Of a stretch of DNA of 64,000 bases, positions 12,702 through 24,700 are shown piece by piece. Below the pieces are notes generated by a model, which was not told the DNA's origin, ran no database searches, and was given only the letters and a program-made list of their open reading frames with translations. Position 1 is the first letter of the stretch, and the number at the start of each line of letters is the position of its first letter. Location: positions 16,701,258 to 16,765,257 of the forward strand of contig CM052354.1 of the NCBI GenBank assembly GCA_028551475.1, read 5' to 3'. The DNA is from Casuarina equisetifolia. Lineage: Eukaryota; Streptophyta; Magnoliopsida; Fagales; Casuarinaceae. The translations under genes were made by a program, and so were the position numbers.

Positions 12702-15700
12702 CTAACCAGGGCAAGGAAGAGAGGACCTTTTGTAAGCTGTATAACTTAGCTTAGTTAAGCAGGTTAGTTTGCTGCTAAGACAGGTTTTGTAAGGGTCAAA
12801 ACGTGACTGGTAGGGAGACCCTGCTGCCGAGACTTGTATTACCTGCAACGATGATGTCGAGTTGTAGGGGTTACAAGCACTTAAAGGAACCATGAATGAA
12901 AGGAAAGGCAGAAAGATATTGTCAACCAAAACAATACGAGTTCCGACTTCACTCTGATGAAGTCACTTGTTTTCGTTAAGTCCTAGGTTACGTGGGAAGG
13001 AGAAGAAGGGACACGTTAAGGGCTCAGTAACACGAGCCTGTAACAATAATTGGCTCCAAACCCATGGGTTGGGAAGCCGATCCCAAATTGATGGAACTAC
13101 AATCTGAATTAGAAGAGCGTTCCAAGTAAAACCTGGAAAACACGATGATAGACTGGTTGTACATAATTGCGAAGAAGTCAATACATCACTTTAAAAACCA
13201 ATTCGTTAAAAGTCCAAAAGGACAAACTCATACATAATTAGTAACTTCAAGTCATATTTTAACAATGTGTGACTGAACATATATTTTCTGGATGAACTAA
13301 ATTTCCATAGTCCCTATGAATGTCAAGGAAAGCCCTAGATACTAATATCATATAAAAAAAAAACTCATATTACACCTCAAAAAACAGCATATGAAGTAGA
13401 AAAACAAACCCACATATAACCAAAAACTTTAACTCATATCTTAATAAAATGAGATTTGAACATCCACACTAATAACAACCATAGTTGAGAATCTACACTG
13501 CAAAGATTTTCACAAATGAGCATTTGAATGATCTATTGGCCAAAATAGGGTCCACATTTTTGGTATGTAGACACTATTTTGGTTGTATTAATGTCTAAAA
13601 TTTCTTTCATTAATTATTTATCTTTCTTTTATTAGCTATTTTATGAAAACTGTCCCAAGATTCCATGAGTTTTGGTTTAGTGAAACATCATGATCAAAGT
13701 CTTTAAAAAAAAAAATCAAAGTCCAAATTTTTTGCTCTAAAAGACAATTGAATTCTTTTAAATAAATATGATGAATGACACTTTGATAAAATGAAGGTCA
13801 TGAAGTGAAAGAAGATGGAGGAAACTTTACTCTTATCCTACTTACATTAAAAGGCATAAAGGTGGGGACCTACTCTATAAAAGGTGGATTGGAAAGCTTG
13901 AACCCTAATCTATGTTGGAAGATAACCAAGAAAGTGGTTTTTGAATGTTTTCTACGGCTACTAACTTTGTCCATAAATATATATATATATATATATATAT
14001 TTGCTATCTATTTCTAATTGATAGTGAATATAAATTATTTTTTTAATATTATAATACATACAATGTGTCAAACCCCAAACCTATCATACTAACTCACTAT
14101 TGAACTAACTAACTAAACAACTAACACAAATTAATATGTAACTATCAATAGTGAATATCAGTTTAAATTAATGTGTATCAATATTGTCAATAAGAAATTA
14201 AAATCTTCTAAAATAGAAACAATATAATCAATTCAATATGACAAGAATGCGTTATATAGACTTTAGATCAAGAATCATAATATATCAATAATAAAATATA
14301 TAAGATTAGTACTATTGAATAACAAATCAAAGAGTTAGAGAACATTCATACACATAATAGATAGGATCTAAGTGGTTGAGTTTCTAACCCAAACTTACAT
14401 CCACTATCCCCTAATCCGCAGATTAGGGCTCTTGATTTTATTAAAAAATCAGATAGTTACAAGAGATTAACAGATCTCTCGTTACAGCCCCAGTTTTCAT
14501 AATTCTTACAGAAACTAGCATTTCATGTGAGGGTTTGCAGCCTTTATTGTTATTTATCTTCGAATGACATCGTTTGTACACAAAATCGCAAAAGAAGTGC
14601 AACGGCAACATGGCTTTTCTTCAGCCCTCAGTTTTTTCAATACAAAGCAGCTCTTCATTTTTGCTCTTTATTAAAATGAATCTTCATCCTTACCACCTTT
14701 ACGAACGTGAAACTATTTCCTTTCATGAAAGAATAATGCTTGTAAAGTGGATCCCAATTTTTTTTTTAAAGGTAATCCGGTACATTTATGTTACCCAATA
14801 TGTACGGTTGGGTACTAAGTGCTCATCATAATTTCAGGTTCTGTTTTAGGGATTTTTTGCTCAGCTATGGCAGATCTTCGGGAAATGATTCTCATGCCGT
14901 ACTGCATCAGTCTGTTTCTTGTGTCAACCTTCACAAACTCACAATAACATTTAAATCCCATTCCATGCTATATGAAGGTGCAAACTCTACATATTACAGA
15001 AGCCCAAGAATCTTTCCAGCAGAAAAATATATGCAAGAAAATACTTAAAACATTGATGAAGATGATAATTAGAATACCATTTTTTATTCTCTCTAAACCC
15101 TGATCCCTAATATAAATTAAATAGAATGTGGGAATACTTGCCTATTTCAAAATAATAAAAAACACAACCCCAACCTGAAAAGTTGCACTAAAGTGAAGGT
15201 ATTATCCCGCTTCAACCACTAGTTATCCCTTATCAAAAAGAAAGTCAAGTTTTTTCAGATAAACAGAATAACGAAGACAAAAATGATGTTGCAGCTAAAG
15301 CAGCAATACAGTATCTAGACTAGGACCTAACCTAGACCATGAATTGGTGGTCACAGTATTAAAATTAAGCACATTCTTTAGGCCACGAAATGACTATTCT
15401 TGTGATTCCAGTGTCCTTAAAACAGGTGATTCGACTGGCAAAGCCCACAGATGAACAAACTATAAGCAAACTTGTTGCTAGTCAACTCTAACAATGGCAA
15501 TCTTCTTCATTGCGAGTCATGGAGTAGGACAAGATCGACTTAGCACCTGAAGGCTGCTGACGGCAAGAACCGAACCTGTGACTTACTCTGATATCAAACA
15601 TTATTACTATACCAAAAGCAATTATTGCTAACGAGATGCATATAACATTTTTTGAATTCTATAAAAATAGCACTTACACGCTTGTTGGCACTTGTCACCT

Positions 15701-17341
15701 CCAGTCAAGCCTAACATCACCAAGCTTTGTGCCTTCAAGAAAGGGTGACACAGAAGTAAAAGGCAACCAGTGAGAAACAACGATGTCTTGTGTGGGATGA
15801 ATTGCAAACCAACAGAACAAGGAATTTTGTTACCTGAATTACTCATCCGGAATCAGCACAAGTAAATGGAACTCGTTGATAATATACAACCCATATTTAA
15901 CACGAAACATATAACGGGCTCAAACCTTATTGAGCAAACTGAATAAGCAAGTCCAACTCAGGAACAACGTTCATGTCGCCTCTGGATCAGACCATCATAT
16001 GACAAAAGCCTAGAAATGATTTTTGTTCCGATGTAACGACAGCTTTTTAGTTTATAATACCTCTATCAACACGGTTATGTCAAAACTAGTACTCTTTATT
16101 TAAGATCTCTTGAGCGACTCAGCACCAAAGGATAAAAGGTGAAATTCATAAAAGTTTCATCTTAAATGTGTTTGATAAGCAAGAATGTCCAATGCATTTG
16201 TTGGAACATCCTGATTACATCATTACCACTTTAAATTATCTGCTCAAGCCTTCTTGGAGATATTTATACTTCAGCATGGAACAAAATCATGTTTCAAGAA
16301 CTATCAAATGTATCAATGAAACAAGTGATATGATTCAAGAAAAAACTAAAACTAAAAGAGGTTTGAGCTAACAATAAATAAAACAGTTTATAATCAGCAA
16401 TAAACTAAGAAAGTAGAAAAGGATCTATACTGTGCCTCAACATAGACAGCACGGCAAATGAATAATTAGTATCACCTGTTCCCATGATGATACTTCCCAT
16501 CATACGTCACAAACGCAGATGATGTTGGAAAAGCACAGTAACTTATACTACTAAAAAAAGGCCTAATGGCTTTGTCATAGATGTTAAGCTCTAATGGTTG
16601 AAGTTGAGGATAAAATCTCGACAAAAAAGACATCATTTTTATCTGTTTTTTTCTGCTCATTTAGTCAAAGACAATGTTTGCAAATAATAAGAAAGCTAGA
16701 TAGTTGTTATGTGCTTCTGGAATACAGTTTAGGAAGCCATCTGATAAGACTATAGTATAAAAGGCTGGAGCAAAAGTATCTAAGCCTATTTATGTGGGTA
16801 CTATCAAGTTATGCTAACCAGTCATTTGTACCCTCACTTATCTGCTCAATAATCTTTCACATGCAGTGTGTCATCACTACAATTTTGTCAAACACTACCT
16901 TTACCAATTCTGTTGCTCCAGATCACCGGTGGAACTTGGGGGGTTTGTTTGACAATGCACCCTGCCCATGCTTCAACTACCAAAATGGAGTTGCAACCTA
17001 CTACAGAAATGGCCATCATTATCCACTACGCAGAACAACATTGGCTTTAATTTAGAACTCATCTTTTCACACTACATACATATACTCAACAACAAGGTCG
17101 GTTATTAAAACTCAACAAAAATCACAGCATACTTGAAGTCACATAATGAGCCAGAGTTCTTCTTCGCTTGAAAACCAAAGCAGAAAACATGGAAATACAA
17201 ATTAATTTAGAAATTATTTACAAGGATATCCATGAAAGAAGATCATGAATCACAACACATAATTATTATTTAGGGTGACAACTAGCAGGAGTTCTCTGCA
17301 ATACCCTATGAAAGAATGCTTTCAAGAAGTAGTTGAAGAAT
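12702..17341. other. Non-coding spacer between PNGase A copies 1 and 2
   Basis: About 4.6 kb, matched at 28650-33231 in unit B. Both strands give only short frames that are not conserved as frames between the two copies (indels break them), which argues against a gene. It holds a TA microsatellite (13977-14001), the segment also found at 5760-5990, and the 3' flank of copy 2 from about 17050. A word 'ctctgatatcaaac' near 15590 resembles a primer-binding remnant but has no LTR beside it. Confidence 0.6.
13977..14001. repeat. (TA)n microsatellite
   Basis: An uninterrupted TA dinucleotide run. The allelic position in unit B is 29771-29796, where the run is of similar length and the sequence to its left is shortened. 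Confidence 0.95.
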
Positions 17342-19178
17342 CTATACTCCTTTGCTGTTTTCAACTAAACTGGATGCTAGAAAAGCCCTTCGAGCAGGGG
17401 AAGACCACCATCCGTTTAAACCAAAACCAAAAAATGACCATGTTCTTCTACGACATCTGTCTGCAACCTTATCATAAAGAATAGTGTAGTTTGAGCTGCT
17501 TATATTTCTGAAGTAACAGAAATTGCCGCCTTCATATTTGTACACTTGTTGTGTGCTGCCCAGTCCACGAATTACCAGATTGTTCTTTACAACCATATTG
17601 CCCTGACCATTCTGCACATTTTTGAGAGAGCTCTTCAATAACCCAAAACCTGTACCCTCGGACTTCTTATCATTATATCCCAGCGTTACATTTGCAAGAG
17701 ACAGATAAGTCCCATTTCCTTGGTCCAACTCGTTGGAGTATAAATAAAGGGTGTACTTTTTGCGCGAGTTTGTTGAGTAAACAGAAGAGGAAGGGATCTT
17801 TGCTTGAACGCTATCATCGAAATGGATGGCCTGATTCACGATCTGCATATCCCCATTGCTCCCCATTACCATTGAGTTACTGTAACTCAAGTTTTGATTC
17901 CAATGGGTCGTGATGTTTCCGTAGGAGGACTTCAGCCATCCAGTTGACAAAACGGACCTAGTTACATTAGTCAAAAATGTTCCGTCTAAACCCTTAAAGT
18001 CGGATTCCACAGAAACAGCAAGAGGTAAGCTGATATGCACCAAAAGCTCCCCTTCAATTTTTGTGCTCTTCCTGTCCAACCAAAGATGCAAATTTGCATC
18101 TATATACCATACATTCAAAGCATTTGTCACACTAAATGCAAATGTATGATCCTTTCCATCTAAAATCTTGCCCAGAAACGGCGTAATTTCAATATTATAA
18201 GAAGGTAGGTTGAATGATCCAATGCCAGTGACGGGTCTCCATAAGAGGGGATTGACCCCTCCAGTATAGATCACAGTAAAAGGCCAAATTGCACCAACAA
18301 CTTCACCGTCAAGACTGACCACAACCTCCCTAAAAGGTCCATTTCCGGGCGTACCAGTAAGGTTATTTGCCTCAATGTAATCATTCGGAAGATTCGAATA
18401 CCAAGACTCGTCATTTTCATGAAAAGAAACATAGATCTCCAACACAGCCCTGTAAGAATTTTGAGGAATCTTGAATTCCTTCAACCCAACGTCGGTAGAA
18501 TTCTCGATTTCAAACCACAACCCATCATTCAATGGCAGGTTTCGCGAGAGGGGTAAGATCAAATCAGCAGGGGAATCATGCTTCAACAATGAATTATCCG
18601 ACTTTACCTCCGGATAAAAATGAATGGTTATATTCACGTGATACACCCCCGTATAAGTACTGTCAATAAGATTACCAAGATAAACAGCAAGAGTTTGATT
18701 GTTCATAAGCAATGAATAATACCTTGTAATGTCCTTCTCAACTTCCCAAAAAATCCCGGTAGCCCTCGGTTCAGCTGTACAGCTACGAAAAAGCTCGACC
18801 CCGCCGAGCCAAACGCCAAATATGCGGTCAAACTGCCTGCCTTTACAAGTCGCATTCCACTCAAACACAATCTTGGAAAATTTGTTAAACCCGCAATTGG
18901 TGGGAGGTGTGTAGTCCGCCAAAACTGGGGGCTTCCCATAAGTGTAGCCAAAGTCGTGTTGAAGAACGAGGTAAGAACAAGGTTTGACCAGGGGCAGCTC
19001 GATGGGCTTGGTTACTTCAAAGTAGACTGTCGGTGGTGTCATTGAGATGTGTGCCCCAGGAGAGAAGCTCCTCCGGTCTGAAGAGCTTGTTCCTGGGAAG
19101 GCTAGCTTCGGAGAGAAAAGGACAACAGAGAAGGAGGAGAAAGAGGGAGAGAAGTTGCGGAAAACGTAAGGAAGCCAT
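17342..19178 (-). pseudogene. PNGase A family copy 2, disrupted
   Basis: Nearly identical to copy 3: by eye about 23 of about 560 residues differ. The part from 19042 to 17342 is still open for 566 codons. The signal peptide survives from the Met codon at 19178-19176 (M-A-S-L-R-F-P-Q). Near 19036 two bases present in copies 1 and 3 are missing ('cggtggtgtc' against 'cggtggagtgtc'), so the signal peptide is out of frame with the mature domain. A 3-bp insertion lies near 19072. The first seven or so codons of the longer start sit at 27864-27886, beyond the retroelement. This is a host pseudogene, recent because the body is otherwise undamaged. A short product initiating at the Met at 19042 would lack a signal peptide. 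Confidence 0.88.
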
Positions 19179-19202
19179 GAATGATGGGTGGGTTGGTGTT
19201 AG

Positions 19203-19724
19203 TGTTGCGAGAATTCAACAAAGTCGCATCATCCACATAGAGATTGAACACACAAATATAAGAACGCACACACCCAAACACAACAAATTTAAGAGGTTCG
19301 GAACATCATAATGTCCTACGTCCCCTGTAATCTCTTCTCATTAGATTTTCCCATACATTCCCTCTCCTCAAATAGGTATCTCATGGATTCTCTCATCAAC
19401 TAGAATCCATGAGAGGGGCCTTCTTCAACAATTAGCCCCCCATGGGGACTCTCTCAATTTGCCCACTAGGTTTCTCTATACTTCTCCTATTTATAGAGAA
19501 ACCCTGAAGGAATCCTAGTTGAATACTACTAGGAAAACCTACTTCTACATAAGGATAAGAATCCTACTCCAACACTACTAGGAATAAGGATAAGAATCCT
19601 AATCCAACACTACTAGGAAATCCACTACATCTATAAGATATTTTCTAGTTCCACAATTACATAAAGACCCCTGATTGTAATGACAACCATACCCTTTAAC
19701 TTAATTGTTCCACCAATCCTAACA
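19203..19724 (-). repeat. 3' LTR of the nested small element
   Basis: 522 bp, about 98-99% identical by eye to 20825-21346. Together with the purine tract at 19725 it gives the minus-strand orientation. Confidence 0.93.
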
Positions 19725-19794
19725 ATCTCCCCCTTGGAACAATTTAGTGCAACATCCCTGCACCATAGGAAAGTATAGAAAATCTCTTCAAATT

Positions 19795-20005
19795 ATTAAT
19801 TACACAACCACAATCTTTGGAAAGAGAAAGATTGGAGAAACTCTCTTCAACTTCTACAGCTATAGTCTTTGGACAGAGAAAGACTAAGTAAACTCTCTTC
19901 AACCACAATCTTTTGAAAGAGAAGATTGCAAAAAACTCTCTTCAACTTCTACAACCACAATCTTTTTTTTTATAGAGAAAGATTAAACAAAACTCTCTTA
20001 AAAAA
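19795..20005. repeat. Short tandem repeats inside the nested element
   Basis: About four imperfect units of roughly 45-60 bp, each with 'accacaatctttggaaag' or a close variant and 'actctcttcaa'. They lie between the 3' LTR and the middle of the interior. Confidence 0.75.
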
Positions 20006-20810
20006 CAAGCCCGCATCAACTGTGCCATCTTGCCTTTTCTTTAAACCACGCCTCTCTTAGGTCATACCTTCTTAGGCACTTCCAGTGCAGCCTCTTCTAA
20101 GTTACACCTCTCCTAGGCCGTGTTTCTCTCCAGGCATCCATCCGCACATCATCATGGGCTTCTTCCATCTAAATGTGTCCTCCACCATGAGGCCCTCAAT
20201 AAAAGTAAAAATCATAGGACTTCCACAACAATTGAGATCACTCTTCAAAATCCCCAACGAAGAGTCCACCTCCTATCCAGAATTGTTGGTGCTTCCCCGG
20301 AATCAACTGTTGAAGTCTCAATACACCTCATTTGAATATCGACAAACTTGAAAAATTTCAAATTTTTACTTCATCAATCATATCAACATAGGAGCATCAC
20401 GTCAACATACGAACATAACATGTTCCCCCTCAATCAACAATTCATCAACAACTTCAACAAAGTGCTCCCCCTCAAACATCAATATCTCCATCATTCTCTG
20501 TCATCTAACGCCACAACTTGAGCCAAATGCTCAGATATAGACAAAGAGACATAGATCTGCACTTTGCAAACCTCAATCCACAACTCCAACAATGTATTCC
20601 AGTTGATCTACATCAATATCATCCAAAAATCAAACTGGATTTAGGAAAAGAGAAAATCTCACCTTAAAACACATCAATCTGCTTCTTCAATTACGTTCAC
20701 CATGTTCGATCTATCATCTTTGGTCCCGATCTTCTACAGTCCACGCTCACCGTATCACTTGTTAGAAACCAAACTTGTCTCCCATACCATTTGTTGGGAT
20801 CCAAAACCTG

Positions 20811-20822
20811 GCTTTGATACCA
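20811..20822 (-). other. tRNA-Met primer-binding site of the nested element
   Basis: The minus strand reads 'tggtatcaaagc' two bases inside the 5' LTR. A second, similar LTR-end-plus-site copy lies at about 20782-20806, a small local duplication of the junction. Confidence 0.85.
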
Positions 20823-20824
20823 CT

Positions 20825-21346
20825 TGTTGGGAGAATTCAACAAAGTCGCATCATCCACATAGAGATTGAACACACAAATATAAGAACGCACACACCCAAA
20901 CACAACAAATTTAAGAGGTTCGGAACATCATAATGTCCTACGTCCCCTGTAGTCTCTTCTCATTAGATTTTTCCATACATTCCCTCTCCTCAAATAGGTA
21001 TCTCATGGATTCTCTCATCAACTAGAATCCATGAGAGGGGCCTTCTTCAACAATTAGCCCCCCATGGGGACTCTCTCAATTTGCCCACTAGGTTTCTCTA
21101 TACTTCTCCTATTTATAGAGAAACCCTGAAGGAATCCTAGTTGAATACTACTAGGAAAACCTACTTCTACATAAGGATAAGAATCCTACTCTAACACTAC
21201 TAGGAATAAGGATAAGAATCCTAATCCAACACTACTAGGAAATCCACTACATCTATAAGATATTTCTTAGTTCCACAATTACATAAAAACCCCTGATTGT
21301 AATGACAACCATACCCTTTAACTTAATTGTTCCACCAATCCTAACA
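20825..21346 (-). repeat. 5' LTR of the nested small element
   Basis: 522 bp direct repeat of 19203-19724. The primer site adjoins it. Confidence 0.93.
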
Positions 21347-21351
21347 GTTAG

Positions 21352-21728
21352 GACTAGAGATCCCTGGCAGCAAACAACTCAGATACACACAGTTACAGGG
21401 AAATTTGGGCAGAACCTCCCCTCTAATTTAACTGAAATCCTAATACAATCCAACCAGAATACAATTACTAATTCAAATCACAGCAGCTAACAGTTCACAA
21501 CTAGCTATGCTCTAAGTTACACTAGTTATGCTAGTACAAGTGAAGATAATTAGAACAAGTAAACATAAACATCCTGGAAGCCATTTTAGATCTCCGATAG
21601 TCACTCCCCCGTTCTTCCTAGCCTATTTCTTGTTCTTTGTATTGCTTCATCCCGAAAATGCCCTTTAGTTAATTCCCAATTCAGCCCCTTCTTTGCCATG
21701 CGTTCAATGGGTAGGTGAGGTCCTAACA
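21352..21728 (-). repeat. 3' LTR of the gypsy fossil (main part)
   Basis: Matches 27487-27863. The first six bases of this LTR are at 19197-19202 on the other side of the nested element. It lies in sense orientation to PNGase A copy 2. Many differences from its partner are C/T or G/A, as expected from decay of methylated cytosines. Confidence 0.88.
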
Positions 21729-24700
21729 ATCCTCCCCTCTTCAAACGTTATCCTGAAGGGTCAAGCGGAAATGTGAGAAACTGTCGCTAGACGTACTCAA
21801 CATCTTCCCACGTCGGCTCGTACTCAGGATATTCTAACCACTAGATCAACAAGTTTGTACCCGACTAATATCCTTTTTTCACCATGCATTAGTAGAGTAT
21901 CTTCTGTAACTCCACCAAAAACCTATTGTCCCTATCCAACATGGGAACACCGGGATAGAGTTTGCATTGTTGTCCTATGGCCTTTTTGAGTTGTGAGACA
22001 TGAAAAACTGGATGAATGATAGTCTCTAGTGGAAATGCAAGTCGGTAAGCCACTGTGCCAACCCGGTCAATGACCATATATAGTCCATAGTTTCGAGGGG
22101 CTAGCTTGTGATCCCTCTTGCTCGAGAGTGTATACTAGTGGTAGGGTTGTACCTTAAGGTACACTGAGTTTCCTACCTCAAAGTGCCTCTCTGAACATCC
22201 ATGATTTGCATGAAACAACATTTTAGACTAACTCTTGTATAAATGAGACTTGATTAACTTTAACCGGTCAGCTCTCTCCCACATGAAGTCATCTACCTCA
22301 ATGTCTCTGATGTATGTAAAGTTGTGATAGGGAGCATGACCAGGCTTGTATCCATAAAGTGCTTCAAACAGGGTTATTTCTAAAGCAATGTGATAGTTAA
22401 TTTTATACCACCACTCCGCTAAAGGCAAACAAGAATGCCATTTTCTAGGCCATTCTCCACTTGCACATCTCAAATATTGCTCCAAGCACTAGTTCACTCG
22501 TTATGTTTGTCCATCTATCTATGGCTGATAAAAAGTACTACATAGTAGCTTAACTCCCAAAATCTTAAATGTCTCTTCCCAAAATTTACTCAAAAAGATA
22601 AGGTTGCAATCACTCACAATGTTGTTGGGAAGTCCATAGAGCTTAGCCACCTCATCAATGAAAGTAGTGGCGATCTTAGATGCAATGAATAGGTGGCTTA
22701 CCCCTATGAAATGGTTGTACTTAGTAAATCAATCAACCACTACAAGGATAGTGTTCTTACCCTCATTAAGGGGTAAGCCTTCCATGAAGTCCATGGAAAT
22801 ATCTTGCCATACCTAGTTCGGCACGAGTAGTGGTTGTAACAATATGAGAGTTAGCACATGCTCTATCTTGTGTTGTTGACACACCCTACATTTGGCTACC
22901 TAACTAATCATTGTCTATTTCATATTTGGCCAATGGAAATGTTGTTGGACCTTCTTAAGTGTTCCACAAATTCCTAAATGTCTGCCAATGCTTGTATCAT
23001 GAAATTGCTGCACTATCTGGTCACACACCAATCCTTGAGCACCCACAACAATCTTGCCCTTAAATCAAAGGACACCCTTATCTAACTTATAATCCGGTTG
23101 TGTCGTTGCATCAAGGATTAACTCGGCAATCAAGTTCTAGATGAAAAGGTCTCCCTCATAGCTTTGGACTATCTCATGGATCCAATAAGGTTGTAGTACT
23201 GTAATCCCTTGTAACTCAAATTCCTTATGTTCAGTCGATAACCATGAGAATGCATCTGTGGCTCTATTCTCTGTACCTCTCTTATAACAAACCTCATAGT
23301 CAAACCCCAAAAGTTTAGTAAGCCACTTATGTTGTGTAAGGGTAGAGACATGTTGTTCCAATAAATGTTTTAGGCTGTTGTGATCAATATAGACGATGAA
23401 ATGGTTCCCAAGTAGATAGGACCTCTATTTCTATACAGTTATCACTACGGCCAACAATTCTTTTTCGTATGTGAAGAGTTCGAGGTGTTTCGAGACAAGC
23501 ATCTTACTGAGGTAGGCAATAGGTCTGTTGTCCTACACCAATACCGCTCTAACACCTCAATAGCAAGCATCCATTTCTATGACAAGCGGCTTGTGGAAAT
23601 CAAAGGTGGCTAGAACAAGGATTGAATTGAAGACTTGTTTCAACTGCTCAAAGGCCTGAACAGCCTCCTATGTCTAATGAAAATTGTCTTTCTTTAGCAT
23701 TTATGTCAAGGGTCAACTGATCTACCCATAATCCTTAACGAATCTCTGGTAGTAGCCGGTCAACCCTAAGAAACCCTGCAATTTATGGAGTGTGGTCGGT
23801 CGAGGCCAAGCTAGCATGTTAACCACCTTTTTAGGACTCACCTCAATCCCATGTCCTGAAATAATATGTCCCAAGTACTTCACCTGTTGACACACAAAAG
23901 CACATTTACTTTGTTTAGCAAAAAGCTGATGATCTTAAAGTACCTGTAATACCACTCGCAAATGGTGTGCATGACTTTCCCAGGTTGGGCTATAAACCAA
24001 GATGTTGTCAAAGAATATTAACCCTGAAGATGTGATTCATGAGGCCCTAGAAAGTAGCAGGGCCATTGGTCAAGCCAAAAGGCATTACCATGAACTCATA
24101 ATAGCCATGATATGTTTTGAAAGCCATCTCAAGGATGTCTAAGGGAAACAATCGCACTTGATGACAGCCAGACCACAAATCCAATTTGAAAAACCAAATA
24201 GCCCCATGGAGCTCATTGAGTAACTCATCGATGATGGGAATAAGGAACTTATCCTTCACAATGAAGGCATTCAAGGCCTTATAGTCCACACAAAACCACC
24301 AACTACCATCATGTTTCTAGCAACACTAGGGAAGCAAAGGGGCTAGAACTATTGTAGATGATCCCCAAAGAAAGCATCTTATCTACTATCTTCTTTATTT
24401 CTTCCTTTGGAACAAAAGGATAGCAGTAAGACCTCAAGTTAATCGGCACGCTACCCTCATGTAGGGGAATGTGATGGTTAAACTCTCTACTCGAGAGGAG
24501 TTAGGTAGAGGTTTTAAAGACATTTATGAATTCCAGAAGTAAAGGCTCTAAACACTAGGAGTTACTATAGTTTTGGACTTGGCCTTGTAGTGCTCCCCAA
24601 GGCATGATCCCCCCTCCTCACTAACCAACTCACTAATGGTAAGTTAGCTTACCATGAAATGGGGATGTTTAGAAACCCATTTGCAAAAACTTAACCCACT

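Larger units (their letters stand above)
19203..21346 (-). mobile_element. Small non-autonomous LTR retrotransposon (TRIM/copia-like), nested
   Basis: 2144 bp with two 522-bp LTRs (19203-19724 and 20825-21346) starting TGTTAGG and ending CAACA on the minus strand. A perfect 5-bp target duplication 'gttag' (19198-19202 and 21347-21351) flanks it. A tRNA-Met primer site lies at 20811-20822 and a purine tract at 19725-19740, both where expected. The 1.1-kb interior has no coding capacity. The LTRs differ at only about 7 of 522 sites by eye, around half a million years at usual rates, so it is younger than the gypsy element it sits in. Structurally it looks whole, but it depends on other elements for movement. 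Confidence 0.93.

Noticed and set aside
14574-15048. Paired plus-strand frames in the PNGase A spacer
   Set aside because: Frames are not preserved between the two duplication units; the similarity is of DNA, not of protein.
15560-15610. Primer-binding-site-like word in the spacer (also near 31410-31450)
   Set aside because: No LTR end adjoins it and no coding remnant follows; too weak to call an element.
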